The notes beneath the pieces are model-generated. The model saw nothing but the letters and a program-made list of their open reading frames with translations. It was not told where the DNA came from and did not search any database. The translations under genes and the position numbers were made by a program. Below are positions 22,839 through 31,825 of a stretch of 64,000 nucleotides of DNA, piece after piece. The stretch is from Pseudoglutamicibacter albus (GTDB taxonomy: Bacteria > Actinomycetota > Actinomycetes > Actinomycetales > Micrococcaceae). How positions within the stretch are numbered: the first letter of the stretch is position 1; each line of letters begins with the position of its first letter. The DNA is taken from assembly GCF_022346425.1 (NCBI RefSeq), contig NZ_JAKRCW010000013.1, positions 1 to 64,000 on the forward strand, written 5' to 3'.

Positions 22839-24479
22839 TCACATCTTTTCTGGCGCGCTCACACCGAGCAGTTCGAGTCCGTTGGCGATCACCGTGGTGG
22901 TGGCGTCGTTGAGCCACAAGCGGGTGCGGTGCACGTCTTCGACTGGCTCATCACCTACTGGCGTGATGCGGCATGCGGCGTACCACGTGTGGTAGGCGGC
23001 CGCGACGGATTCGATGTGGCGGGCTACACGGTGCGGTTCGCGGCGCTCGGCTGCCGCTGCCACGACCGACGGATAGGCGGTGAGCGCTGCCAGCAGGTCG
23101 TTTTCGGTTGGATGGTTCAGCAGGCTCGCGTCGAACACGGAGCGGTCCACACCGCGGTCGGCTGCTGCACGGGCGGCTTGGCGGGAGCGAGCGTGGGCGT
23201 ACTGGATATAGAAAACGGGGTTTTCGTTGGTTGCGGTGCGCAGAAGTTCTGGGTCAAGGTCGATCGGCGAGTCAGCCGGTACGCGTCCGAGCGAGTAACG
23301 CAGCGCGTCGGTCCCGAGCCATTCGATGAGGTCTTTGAGCTCGATAATGTTTCCGGCACGCTTGGACAGGCGGGCGCCGTTGACGCTCATGAGCTGGCCA
23401 ATGAGCACCTCAAGGTTGACAGCAGGGTCGTCGCCGGCGGCGGCTGCGATGGCTTTGAGGCGGCCGATGTAGCCGTGGTGGTCTGCACCGAGCAAGTAGA
23501 TCTTCTCGGCGAAGCCGCGGTCACGCTTGTTGAGGTAGTAGGCGGCATCGGCGGCGAAGTAGGTCGGCGCCCCGGTGGAGCGGATCAGGACGCGGTCTTT
23601 ATCGTCACCGAATTCGGAAGTGCGCAGCCAGATTGCGCCGTCTTCTTCGAACACGTGGCCTTGTTCCCTCAGTCGGGCGACTGCTTCTTCGACCTTGCCT
23701 TGGTTGTGCAGGTCAGATTCTGGGAAGTAGACGTCAAAGTACACACCGAAGTCGGCGAGGGTGTCCTTGATGTCTTTCATCTGCAGGGTGTAGCCGCGTT
23801 CACGCAACACGGGTATCGCTTGGGCTTCGGCGAGCTCCTTGACGCTGGGGTCTTCTGCGAGGATCTGCTCGGCGATATCAGCGATGTATTGGCCTGGATA
23901 GCCACCTTCTTGGACTTCGAGGCCGTGCATGCGCCGGTAGATCGAGGTCGCGAATACGTCCATCTGGGAGCCCGCGTCGTTGATGTAGTACTCGGCGGTT
24001 ACATCGGCGCCGGATGCGCGCAGCATCCGCACGATCGAGTCCCCGAGTGCCGCCCAACGGGTGTGGCCGATGTGTAGCGGGCCGGTCGGGTTAGCGGAGA
24101 CGAACTCCATGTTGATTTTGTGGCCGGCGAGCGCATCGTTGTGACCGTAGGTTGCGCCCGCTTCGACGATTCCGCGGGCGATCTCGGCGGCCGCCGCGGT
24201 GTCGAGGGTCACGTTGATGAACCCTGGGCCCGCGATGTCGACGGCGGCGACACCTAGGATTGCGGTGAGCTTTTCGGCGATCATCTGGGCGAGCTCGCGT
24301 GGTGCGAGCCCGGCTCGCTTACCGAGTTGGAGGGCGATGTTGGTCGCCCAGTCCCCGTGGTCGCGGTTCTTTGGTCGCTCTACCTTGACGGTTTCTGGTA
24401 GCTCGACGTTCAGTCGCCCCTCGTTACTGAGGGTGTTGAGGATCTCGGTAAGGTGCGCGGAAAGCTGTTCTGGAGTCAC
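22839..24479 (-). CDS. argS: Arginyl-tRNA synthetase
   Basis: Class I synthetase charging tRNA-Arg, 546 residues. The HIGH motif appears in NPTGPLHIGHTRWAALGDS, and the KMSK-equivalent is in GARLSKRAGNII. The N-terminal Add-1 domain (residues 1-100) and C-terminal DALR domain (YIQYAHARSRQAARAA onwards) are present. The GTG at 24479 has AGGA nine bases upstream; a TTG at 24488 is too close to it. Interestingly, tRNA-Arg(CCG) is coded just beyond, divergently, from 24634. Confidence 0.97.
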   Translation of the reverse strand: MTPEQLSAHLTEILNTLSNEGRLNVELPETVKVERPKNRDHGDWATNIALQLGKRAGLAPRELAQMIAEKLTAILGVAAVDIAGPGFINVTLDTAAAAEIARGIVEAGATYGHNDALAGHKINMEFVSANPTGPLHIGHTRWAALGDSIVRMLRASGADVTAEYYINDAGSQMDVFATSIYRRMHGLEVQEGGYPGQYIADIAEQILAEDPSVKELAEAQAIPVLRERGYTLQMKDIKDTLADFGVYFDVYFPESDLHNQGKVEEAVARLREQGHVFEEDGAIWLRTSEFGDDKDRVLIRSTGAPTYFAADAAYYLNKRDRGFAEKIYLLGADHHGYIGRLKAIAAAAGDDPAVNLEVLIGQLMSVNGARLSKRAGNIIELKDLIEWLGTDALRYSLGRVPADSPIDLDPELLRTATNENPVFYIQYAHARSRQAARAAADRGVDRSVFDASLLNHPTENDLLAALTAYPSVVAAAAERREPHRVARHIESVAAAYHTWYAACRITPVGDEPVEDVHRTRLWLNDATTTVIANGLELLGVSAPEKM

Positions 24480-24633
24480 AAAGCTCAATCCTACCGAGGC
24501 TTGGCACCGGTTGCATCGCGGATTGCGGATGTGTCAGTGCGCACCGGTTGTGACGGTTGCGGGTGAGGCGTATTCGCTCGGGCGCCCGCTGGGGTGCTAT
24601 TGTCGAGGACGGCTTTACATTCTGTATGGCTGT

Positions 24634-24706
24634 GCCCCCGTAGCTCAGTGGATAGAGCGTCCGCCTCCGGAGCGGAAGGTCGAAGGTTCGAATCCTTTCG
24701 GGGGCG
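24634..24706 (+). tRNA. tRNA-Arg (anticodon CCG)
   Basis: A full cloverleaf of 73 bases: acceptor GCCCCCG pairs with CGGGGGC at 24699-24705, the D-arm starts with GCTCAGTGGATAGAGC, the anticodon stem TCCGC/GCGGA encloses the loop CTCCGGA with anticodon CCG, and the T-arm is AAGG-TTCGAAT-CCTT. The 3' CCA is not encoded. It reads CGG arginine codons. A run of T bases (GCTTTTTCGTTT) follows and may end transcription. Confidence 0.97.
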
Positions 24707-24753
24707 CTTTTTCGTTTAAGCATGGGGTTTCGTTGTTTGTGCAGGGTGGTTTC

Positions 24754-25530
24754 GTGACGACGGTTGCGTTGTTAGGTTCTGGGTTTGCGGCTCAGGAGTT
24801 GGCTCCGTTGTGTGCCCGTGCGTTGGCGGGGCGTGGCCGTTTGGTGGTGTGGTCGCGTAACGCTGAGACGCTGGGGTGGGTTGTTCAGGATGCCCGCGAT
24901 GCGGTGAAAGACAGCGTGGTTGTCGACGATGTGGCGGTTGCAGACGATGTGGTGGTTGCGGCCCCCGATGCGGCGAGCGCTGTTGCCGGTTTCACTCAGG
25001 ATGGCGCGGCTGTCCCGCCGGCTGATGTTGTGTTTCTTGCTCTGCCGTTTGGCTCGGCGATCAACGACGTTGTTACTGGCCTGGGTGAGGCGTTGGCTCG
25101 TGCTGCGGTGGTGGATATCTCGAATCCTGTTGAGATGACCGCGTTGGGCCCTAAGCAGGCGATGTATGTTCCGGCTGGTTCCGCTGGCGAAGAGCTTGCT
25201 CAGCGATTGCCTGCCGGATGTGTTCATGTTCATGGTTTGACTCACCTTGATGCCTCGGTGTGGGCCGAGGCCGCCGCGCTCGGCGCCGACGGCTCGGCTC
25301 CTGCGGCATTGCCGCTCGTGGCTTCCGCGCCAGCGAGCGATCCCCGGGTTCACACAGTCCTGGATCTGTTGACTCACATGGGTTTCGCCCCGCGGGTCAT
25401 CGGTGGGATCGAGGAGTCCGCGTTGATCGAGGTGGGTGGCCCGTGGGCGCTCGCTCATACGCGCCGCTCCCCTCTCGCTTCTGATTTCTCGTGGGAAGCC
25501 GCCGCCGAGGCTTCCCTGCCTGGCGCTTAG
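24754..25530 (+). CDS. NAD(P)-binding protein resembling NADPH:F420 reductase
   Basis: Protein of 258 residues with an N-terminal Rossmann fold (VALLGSGFAAQELAPLCARA) followed by VVWSRNAETLGW, where the Arg could hold the NADPH phosphate. Further family-like parts are DVVFLALPFGSAINDVV, VVDISNPVEM and VHVHGLTHLDA. This order resembles F420-dependent NADP reductase and related 6-phosphogluconate-DH-like proteins. The glycine motif GSGFAAQ departs from the usual GTGxxG. The GTG at 24754 follows CAGGGTGG; the longer open frame upstream covers argS and the tRNA and is not coding. The cofactor and substrate remain uncertain. Confidence 0.65.
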   Translation: MTTVALLGSGFAAQELAPLCARALAGRGRLVVWSRNAETLGWVVQDARDAVKDSVVVDDVAVADDVVVAAPDAASAVAGFTQDGAAVPPADVVFLALPFGSAINDVVTGLGEALARAAVVDISNPVEMTALGPKQAMYVPAGSAGEELAQRLPAGCVHVHGLTHLDASVWAEAAALGADGSAPAALPLVASAPASDPRVHTVLDLLTHMGFAPRVIGGIEESALIEVGGPWALAHTRRSPLASDFSWEAAAEASLPGA

Positions 25531-25588
25531 CGTGGTTGCGCGCAGTTGCAGACCGCAGGCCTGCCGCCTTTACAACTCGCACCGACCT

Positions 25589-25594
25589 TAGAAT
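25589..25594 (+). promoter_or_regulatory. Candidate -10 element of hrpA (leaderless transcript)
   Basis: TAGAAT ends nine bases before the hrpA ATG and there is no Shine-Dalgarno sequence between or before. Transcription from it would start one to three bases ahead of the start codon. No clear -35 box is visible. Confidence 0.45.
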
Positions 25595-25603
25595 GGTCTC
25601 ACC

Positions 25604-28600
25604 ATGTCGATGAGCATTTCTTACCCTCCTGAGCTTCCGGTTTCTGCCGCACGCGACGAGATCGTTGAGGCACTCACGCATCACCAAGTGATCGTGGTTG
25701 CGGGCGAAACAGGTTCGGGTAAGACGACCCAGCTCCCTAAGATGCTCGCCGAGGTTTTGGGTGTTGCCGACGCCGCTCCGGGTGAGCGCGGCATGATCGC
25801 GCACACCCAGCCTCGCCGTATCGCCGCGCGTTCCGTGGCTGAGCGTTTGGCTGAAGAGCTGGGCACCACCATCGGCGATGACGTGGGTTATCAGGTCCGC
25901 TTCACGGATGAGTCCTCTAAGAAGACCCGCATCAAGCTCATGACGGACGGCATTTTGCTCGCAGAGATCGCGGGCGATCCGCAGCTGTCGCGTTATTCGG
26001 GCATCATCATTGACGAGGCGCACGAGCGCTCGCTCAACATCGACGTTCTCTTAGGTCACGTCGCACGTCTCCTCCCCGAGCGGCCGGACCTCAAGGTTGT
26101 CATTACCTCGGCGACGATCGACCCGGAGTCTTTCGCCCGGCATTTCGCCACCAAGGATCCCGCTGGTGAGCTCACTCCGGCTCCGATCATCGAGGTTTCA
26201 GGCCGCACCTATCCCGTGGAGATCCGCTACCGGCCTGTGGGTGAAGACCCGAACGACGGCGCGGATGAGCTGGATCCGGATTCAGCGGCGGCTGATGTCG
26301 ATATGACCTCGGCGGTGGTCGATGCGGTCAAGGAGCTGGCCGCGGAAGGACCGGGGGATATCTTGGTGTTCTTCTCCGGTGAGCGTGAGATCCGGGACGC
26401 GCAGCAAGCTCTCAACGGGGTCATTGGTTCTACGCCGAGGTTGCGTAACAGTGAGGTTTTGCCGCTGTTTGGTCGGTTGTCGATGGCGGAACAGCACCGT
26501 ATTTTCGCGCCGGGTTCCAAGCGGCGGATCGTGTTGGCCACCAACGTCGCGGAGACTTCGTTGACGGTTCCTGGGATCCGGTACGTGGTGGATACGGGGT
26601 TGGCTCGTATTTCGCGGTATTCGACCCGCACCAAGGTTCAGCGTTTGCCGATCGAGCGGATTTCGCAGGCTTCTGCCCGGCAGCGTTCGGGCCGTTCGGG
26701 CCGTGTTGCTGACGGTATTGCTATCCGTTTGTATTCGGAAGAGGATTTCGAATCCCGTCCGGAGTTCACAGACCCGGAGATTCTGCGCACCAATCTTGCG
26801 TCTGTGATTTTGCAGATGGCGGCGATGAAGGTCATCCAGACTCCGGACGATATCGCCGAGTTCCCGTTCGTCCAGGCTCCCCCGGCGCGTGCGGTGCGTG
26901 ACGGTGTGACCCTGTTGCGTGAGCTTGGCGCGCTCACCGAGCCAGGGCAACAGGATCAAAGCGGCCGGCAACAACAGCGCAAGCCACGCGGCCGTCGCGG
27001 CCGCGTGCCTCAACGTCCGCGGGGTCCGTTGACGCGCATTGGGCGGGATCTTGCGCGTTTACCGGTGGATGTGCGTTTGGGCCGCATGATTCTGGAGGCC
27101 GCGAAGCATTCGGCGGCTACTGAGGTTCTGGTGATCGCTGCCGCACTGTCGATTCAGGATCCGAGGGAGCGGCCATCGGAGGAATCCGGTAACCGCGCTA
27201 AAGCCGCCGAGATGCACTCACGTTTTTCAGATAAGACCTCAGACTTCACGGGCTTGCTGAATCTGTGGCGTTACGTGCAGGAGCAACAGCGTGAGTTGTC
27301 ATCCTCGGCGTTCCGGCGTTTGTGCCGCGCGGAGTTCATCAACTTCTTGCGGGTGCGTGAGTGGCAGGACCTGTTCGAGCAGTTGCGAAAACTTGTGAAG
27401 CCTCTACGGATTTCGGTACCGAACCGGGATGTGGATCCGGTCAGCAAGCACGATGCGATCCACATGTCGTTGCTGAGCGGGTTGCTCTCTCACATCGGTT
27501 CGTGGGATGAACGCAAGCGTGAGTATGCTGGCGCCCGGGGTACACGGTTCTCGATCTTCCCCGGTTCTGCTTTGGCTAAACGTAAGCCGGAGTTCGCGAT
27601 GGCCGCAGAACTCGTGGAGACCTCGCGACTGTGGGCGCGCACGGTCGCTGAGTTCAACCCGGACTGGGTTGAGAAGCTCGCCCCACACCTGATCAAGGTT
27701 TCGCATTCGGAGCCGCACTGGTCGCGTCAGCAGGGGGCGGCGTTGATCTATGAGAAGGTCACGCTGTTCGGTGTCACGGTGGTTGCTCGCCGCCGGGCAC
27801 AGTTATCCCGCATTGACAAGGCGCTGGCCCGCGAGCTGTTCATCCGGCATGCGCTGGTCGAGGGTGATTGGGATACGCGCCATGCTTTCTTCCGGCGCAA
27901 TCTGAAGCGTTTGCGTGAGGTTGAAGAGATGCAGACCCGCATGCGTCGCCATGACTTATTGGCTGATGATCATGCGCTTTTTGATTTCTATGATCAGCGC
28001 ATCCCCGCGCATGTTTCTGATCAACGGGCTCTGGACCGTTGGTGGAAGGGGGCCCGCAGCGAGGATCCGCACCTGCTGGATTTCGATCCGGAGAAGCTTC
28101 TGCAGGCCGATGGTGAAGAGCTTGATCACGATGCGTACCCGCAGCAGTGGCGTGTGGATGATGATCTCTCGCTTGAGTTGCGTTATGCGTTCGATCCCAC
28201 GGGCGCGGGCCGCGATGGCGTGTATGTTCGTGTGCCGATCGTGTTCTTGAACCAGCTGAGCCCCGAGCCGTTCCAGTGGCATGTTCCGGGGTTCCGGGTC
28301 GAGCTGATCACGGCTTTGATCCGTTCGTTGCCTAAACAGGTGCGGAAGGCTTTCGTCCCAGCGCCCGATGTTGCACAGGCCGCCGCCGATGCGCTAGCTG
28401 AGGATTTTGATCCGGCCTCCGATGCGTTGCTTCCGAGCCTCGAACTGGTTCTGCGCAGGCTGCGCGGCGAGGTGATCCCTGAAGGGGCTTGGGACTGGGG
28501 CCGGGTGCCGGACTATCTGAAACCGACGTTCCAGGTGATCGGTGCCCGAGGCAAGATCCTCGGCGATTCGAAGGACCTGAGCGCCCTGCAGGCTCAGCTT

Positions 28601-29683
28601 GCGAGCCAGAACCGGGCGGCGATCGCATCCGAACTCGGGGTTTCTGCCGAGCAACTCGGTGAGGCGAAGCGGCGCGCGGGAGGCGGCAACCAGAAACAGG
28701 GTGCGGGCAAGCGAACGCCTAAGCCTGCCGGCAAGCCAGCACCTAAGCCAGGGCCCAAACAGAACCCGGGCACCGCATCGGGCGCTGATAAGGCATCCAG
28801 TATGTGGGAGCAGCGCGGGCTCACCCAGTGGCCTTCCGGGCTACCTGAGAACCGCTTCCCGCACGAGGTTTCAGCATCCGTGCGTGGCCGTGACATCACC
28901 GGCTATCCGGGGCTGAGCGACCTCACGAACGCCGTGGGAGTTACGATCTACCGCTCCGAGTCCGAACGCGTCACGGGCCACCGCCGCGGGACTATCCGTT
29001 TGCTCGCGCTCACGGTGCCTTCACCTCAGCGCTACGTCATGGATCACCTGACCAGCCGCGAAAAGATAGCGTTCGCACGTACCCCGCACGGGGACGTAGA
29101 CACGTTCGTCAAGGACGCCGTTTACGCCGCGATCGACCAGCTGACCCCACCGCACGCGCCTCTGGATGAGGCCGGGTTTAAGGCGCTGTTTAACCACGTG
29201 CGTGGCGAGCTGATAGAGGCCACACTCGGGCTCATCAAGAGCCTCGAGAAGACACTGGCAAGCGCTAACCGGGTTCAGGCGCGCCTCGATTCGAACACCT
29301 CGAGCGCGTTGGCCGATACGGTCTCAGACATCCGCTCCCAACTTCGCGGGCTGCTGTATCCCGGGTTCGTTGCCGCGGCGGGCGGTCACAACGTGATGCA
29401 CCTGCCGCGCTATATGGAGGCGATTGAGAAGCGGATGGAGAAGGTTGAGGCCGGGGCGCTGACCCGCGACCTCGAGAACACCGACATCATCCAAGAGCTC
29501 GAAGACGCCTACGACAACGCCCTCGATGCCGTCCCACAAGGCACCGCACCCTCGGAGAAGCTCCTGGACATCAAATGGTTGCTCGAAGAGCAACGCGTGT
29601 CGCTGTTCGCCCAAGAATTGGGAACAGCGCGGTCCGTATCCCCTAAACGGATCCGAACCGCGCTGCGAGAAGCCCAACACTAA
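25604..29683 (+). CDS. hrpA: ATP-dependent RNA helicase HrpA
   Basis: DEAH-box helicase of 1359 residues, the usual HrpA size. It unwinds RNA and has been linked to mRNA processing and, in E. coli, to rescue of stalled ribosomes. Motif I is GETGSGKT at residues 34-41, motif Ia TQPRRIAARSVAERLAEEL, motif II DEAHERS near 145, motif III SATID, motif VI QRSGRSGRV near 365; then the helicase-associated, OB-fold and DUF3418 regions. A Lys/Pro/Gly-rich, probably disordered stretch around residues 1025-1065 and an Arg-rich one near 450-475 are inserted. ATG at 25604, with a second in-frame ATG at 25610. It stands alone and appears leaderless. Confidence 0.96.
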   Translation: MSMSISYPPELPVSAARDEIVEALTHHQVIVVAGETGSGKTTQLPKMLAEVLGVADAAPGERGMIAHTQPRRIAARSVAERLAEELGTTIGDDVGYQVRFTDESSKKTRIKLMTDGILLAEIAGDPQLSRYSGIIIDEAHERSLNIDVLLGHVARLLPERPDLKVVITSATIDPESFARHFATKDPAGELTPAPIIEVSGRTYPVEIRYRPVGEDPNDGADELDPDSAAADVDMTSAVVDAVKELAAEGPGDILVFFSGEREIRDAQQALNGVIGSTPRLRNSEVLPLFGRLSMAEQHRIFAPGSKRRIVLATNVAETSLTVPGIRYVVDTGLARISRYSTRTKVQRLPIERISQASARQRSGRSGRVADGIAIRLYSEEDFESRPEFTDPEILRTNLASVILQMAAMKVIQTPDDIAEFPFVQAPPARAVRDGVTLLRELGALTEPGQQDQSGRQQQRKPRGRRGRVPQRPRGPLTRIGRDLARLPVDVRLGRMILEAAKHSAATEVLVIAAALSIQDPRERPSEESGNRAKAAEMHSRFSDKTSDFTGLLNLWRYVQEQQRELSSSAFRRLCRAEFINFLRVREWQDLFEQLRKLVKPLRISVPNRDVDPVSKHDAIHMSLLSGLLSHIGSWDERKREYAGARGTRFSIFPGSALAKRKPEFAMAAELVETSRLWARTVAEFNPDWVEKLAPHLIKVSHSEPHWSRQQGAALIYEKVTLFGVTVVARRRAQLSRIDKALARELFIRHALVEGDWDTRHAFFRRNLKRLREVEEMQTRMRRHDLLADDHALFDFYDQRIPAHVSDQRALDRWWKGARSEDPHLLDFDPEKLLQADGEELDHDAYPQQWRVDDDLSLELRYAFDPTGAGRDGVYVRVPIVFLNQLSPEPFQWHVPGFRVELITALIRSLPKQVRKAFVPAPDVAQAAADALAEDFDPASDALLPSLELVLRRLRGEVIPEGAWDWGRVPDYLKPTFQVIGARGKILGDSKDLSALQAQLASQNRAAIASELGVSAEQLGEAKRRAGGGNQKQGAGKRTPKPAGKPAPKPGPKQNPGTASGADKASSMWEQRGLTQWPSGLPENRFPHEVSASVRGRDITGYPGLSDLTNAVGVTIYRSESERVTGHRRGTIRLLALTVPSPQRYVMDHLTSREKIAFARTPHGDVDTFVKDAVYAAIDQLTPPHAPLDEAGFKALFNHVRGELIEATLGLIKSLEKTLASANRVQARLDSNTSSALADTVSDIRSQLRGLLYPGFVAAAGGHNVMHLPRYMEAIEKRMEKVEAGALTRDLENTDIIQELEDAYDNALDAVPQGTAPSEKLLDIKWLLEEQRVSLFAQELGTARSVSPKRIRTALREAQH

Positions 29684-29733
29684 CCGCGGAACGCCCCGCC
29701 ATACTGCGGGAGTTGCCGCAGCAATCCGCCGCG

Positions 29734-30159
29734 CTATTGAGGCAGGTTGGCTTCGTGGCCCGCCGCCTTGAGCGCATCGAGAATCTTGCGCTGGGCTTCA
29801 TCGAAGACCTCGTCCGCCACATCATTCTGAACATTATCGAGGCTGTAGTCCTCAAGCGAGTTGGTCGGCCACACGTGAACGTGCAAGTGATCAACCTCGA
29901 AGCCAGCAATCATGAGGCCCGCGCGCTCAGCACCGAACGCCTTGAGCTGCGCCTGACCGATCGTCTGAGCAACCGTAGACAAGTGCGCGATCAACTCCGG
30001 CGAGGCATCCGTCCACTTATCGACCTCTTCACGCGGGACCACGAGCGTGTGCCCCTGAGTGATGGGACCGATCGACAAGAACGCCACACACGTTTCATCC
30101 GACCACACAAAACGGCCGGGAAGCTCTCCATTGATGATGCGGGTAAACAACGTTGCCAC
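29734..30159 (-). CDS. HIT family nucleotide hydrolase/transferase
   Basis: Protein of 141 residues with the histidine triad HLHVHVWP near residue 93, where the middle His attacks the nucleotide alpha-phosphate. An N-terminal GELPGRFVWSDETCVAFLSI and ITQGHTLVVPREEVDKW match HinT-like hydrolases. The start is GTG at 30159 preceded by AGAGGAAG. Convergent with hrpA; between them lies only a weak hairpin (29704-29721, six base pairs, no U tract). The natural substrate is unknown. Confidence 0.92.
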   Translation of the reverse strand: MATLFTRIINGELPGRFVWSDETCVAFLSIGPITQGHTLVVPREEVDKWTDASPELIAHLSTVAQTIGQAQLKAFGAERAGLMIAGFEVDHLHVHVWPTNSLEDYSLDNVQNDVADEVFDEAQRKILDALKAAGHEANLPQ

Positions 30160-30248
30160 GGAACTTCCTCTCCAACAACCCGCCCCCGCGGGCCGTCTAG
30201 TTTTTAGTGTCTACTCTGAATTGCGGGCCCTGAATCCTCACGCCCTCG

Positions 30249-31607
30249 CTAGGCGTTCAGGTTGGATTCCAAGCTACCGATATCGAGCACCCCACGGTAG
30301 TGGAGCTCACCGGCGACCATCCGGTCCCATGCCTCGTTCATGTCCGCTGCGGTCACAATCTCGACGTCCGGGACAACACCGTGGGCGGCACAGAACTCAA
30401 GCATCCGCTGAGTCTGCTCGATCCCGCCGATCTTAGTGCCAGCCAGACGCAGGCCCCGGTTCACTAGCGTTCGCGGATCAACCAACGGCATCGCCGCGCC
30501 GTCCGTATCTGCCGGCAGGCCCGCGAGCACCACGGTGCCTCGCGGAGCCAACAGATCCAACAGTGCACCCACATCGTGCGGCGCAGAAATCGCGTCCACC
30601 AGCACCGTGAATCGGCCACGGGCAGCATCCAGAGCGTCTTCATCCGTGGTGAGCACGACGTCGTGGGCACCTAGCCGACGGGCGTCCTCAGCTTTCGCTG
30701 GAGTCCGCGTCAACGCTGTGACCTCGGCGCCCATCGCGGCTGCCAGCTTGATCGCCATATGTCCCAAACCGCCGATACCAGCTACGGCTACCTTGTCCCC
30801 CGGCCCCACACGCAGATCCTCAAGTGGCGCATACATCGTGATCCCTGCGCACAGCAGCGGCGCGGCGTGCGCTGGGCCGATCTGCTCCGGGATGCTCAGC
30901 ACGAAATCCTCCGGCACCACGATGCTCGTCGCATACCCGCCCTGCGTCCGCTCCGAATGCGGGGCATCCCATGCACCGTAGGTGCCCACCGCGTTATGAA
31001 TGCAGAACTGCTCATCTTGACGTTTGCACGGTTCACACACACGGCACGAACCAACCATGCACCCCACGCCCACGCGCTCGCCGACCTGCCGGTTGTAGAC
31101 CTCAGAACCGATCGCGCACACACGCCCGACCATTTCATGTCCCGTCACCAGCGGTAGCGCGCGGGAACCCCATTCGCCGCGGGCGGTGTGGACGTCCGAG
31201 TGGCACAGGCCGCAGTATTCGAGGTCGATCACGATGTCCCGAGGCCCGGCCGCACGACGTGGGATCGCGAACTGCTCGAGCGGACCACCCAGTTCCCGCA
31301 CGCCCACGGCGAGCGCTTCGTGTGCGTGGCCTTGGAAGGCGGCGAGCCGCTGGGCCTCCCATTCCTGAGAGGTGAAGAGTTGCTGTCCTGCTTGGGCGAA
31401 ACGGGCTGGCAGAACCTTGTCCTTACGCCCGATGCGCGGGTCAGGTTCGTCTTCGTGCTCCCCTGCCGCTGGGCTGGGTTTGTCTTGTTGCGCATCAACG
31501 CTCGTGGCTTGAGTGCTGTTGGCGGCGTCGGCATCGTGGGCGGCTTGTTCAGCGCGGCGGCGCGCTTCAGCGAGAACGGCTACGGAAGGGATCTTCGCAG
31601 GAGTCAT
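30249..31607 (-). CDS. Zinc-dependent alcohol dehydrogenase with N-terminal extension
   Basis: Medium-chain dehydrogenase, 452 residues. The catalytic zinc site has CGLCHSD and GHEMVGRV, the structural zinc site has CRVCEPCKRQDEQFC, and the nucleotide fold has VAGIGGLGHMAIKLAAAMGA followed by LTRTPAKAEDARRLGA. These features match the NADP-dependent YahK/cinnamyl-alcohol dehydrogenase group that reduces aldehydes. The enzyme core begins near residue 95; before it lies an Ala/Asp/Glu-rich stretch (residues 15-60) and a helical segment, unusual for the family. ATG at 31607 preceded by weak purines. It is divergent from efeU and shares the iron-box region. The exact substrate is unknown. Confidence 0.88.
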   Translation of the reverse strand: MTPAKIPSVAVLAEARRRAEQAAHDADAANSTQATSVDAQQDKPSPAAGEHEDEPDPRIGRKDKVLPARFAQAGQQLFTSQEWEAQRLAAFQGHAHEALAVGVRELGGPLEQFAIPRRAAGPRDIVIDLEYCGLCHSDVHTARGEWGSRALPLVTGHEMVGRVCAIGSEVYNRQVGERVGVGCMVGSCRVCEPCKRQDEQFCIHNAVGTYGAWDAPHSERTQGGYATSIVVPEDFVLSIPEQIGPAHAAPLLCAGITMYAPLEDLRVGPGDKVAVAGIGGLGHMAIKLAAAMGAEVTALTRTPAKAEDARRLGAHDVVLTTDEDALDAARGRFTVLVDAISAPHDVGALLDLLAPRGTVVLAGLPADTDGAAMPLVDPRTLVNRGLRLAGTKIGGIEQTQRMLEFCAAHGVVPDVEIVTAADMNEAWDRMVAGELHYRGVLDIGSLESNLNA

Positions 31608-31728
31608 GTCTCTACTTTATTTGATTCCACCCTTGCATAGTCGTTGCGTTGGACCCACAACTCGGCTCTGAGCTTGGTAGCCCTTGGGCTGTGTAACGTA
31701 ACCGACTCTTTTCACCCAACAGCCTGAT

Positions 31729-31747
31729 ATAGGTTAGCCTCATCTAA
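31729..31747 (+). promoter_or_regulatory. IdeR/DtxR-type iron box upstream of efeUOB
   Basis: The 19-base sequence ATAGGTTAGCCTCATCTAA matches 16 of 19 positions of the known DtxR/IdeR consensus TTAGGTTAGSCTAACCTAA. It lies 78 bases before the efeU ATG. Iron-loaded IdeR/DtxR would be expected to repress the iron importer here. It could also affect the divergent dehydrogenase gene. Confidence 0.8.
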
Positions 31748-31783
31748 TTAGCGAATAGAATCATTCGCTAATTAGATGAGGCT
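31736..31783. repeat. Perfect 21-base inverted repeat overlapping the iron box
   Basis: Arms 31736-31756 and 31763-31783 are exact reverse complements separated by six bases. The left arm shares twelve bases with the iron box. As RNA it would form a long, fairly AT-rich stem just before efeU; as DNA it repeats a half-site in mirror order. No U tract follows, so simple termination is not obvious. Confidence 0.85.
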
Positions 31784-31825
31784 GCGGGTTTTGACCCCGT
31801 GCCCCGTTCTCGAGTTCGGATTTCA

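Noticed and set aside
24424-24723. Minus-strand frame of 99 codons across tRNA-Arg
   Set aside because: It reads the tRNA complement (the familiar false peptide with PERIRTFDLPLRR), not a gene.
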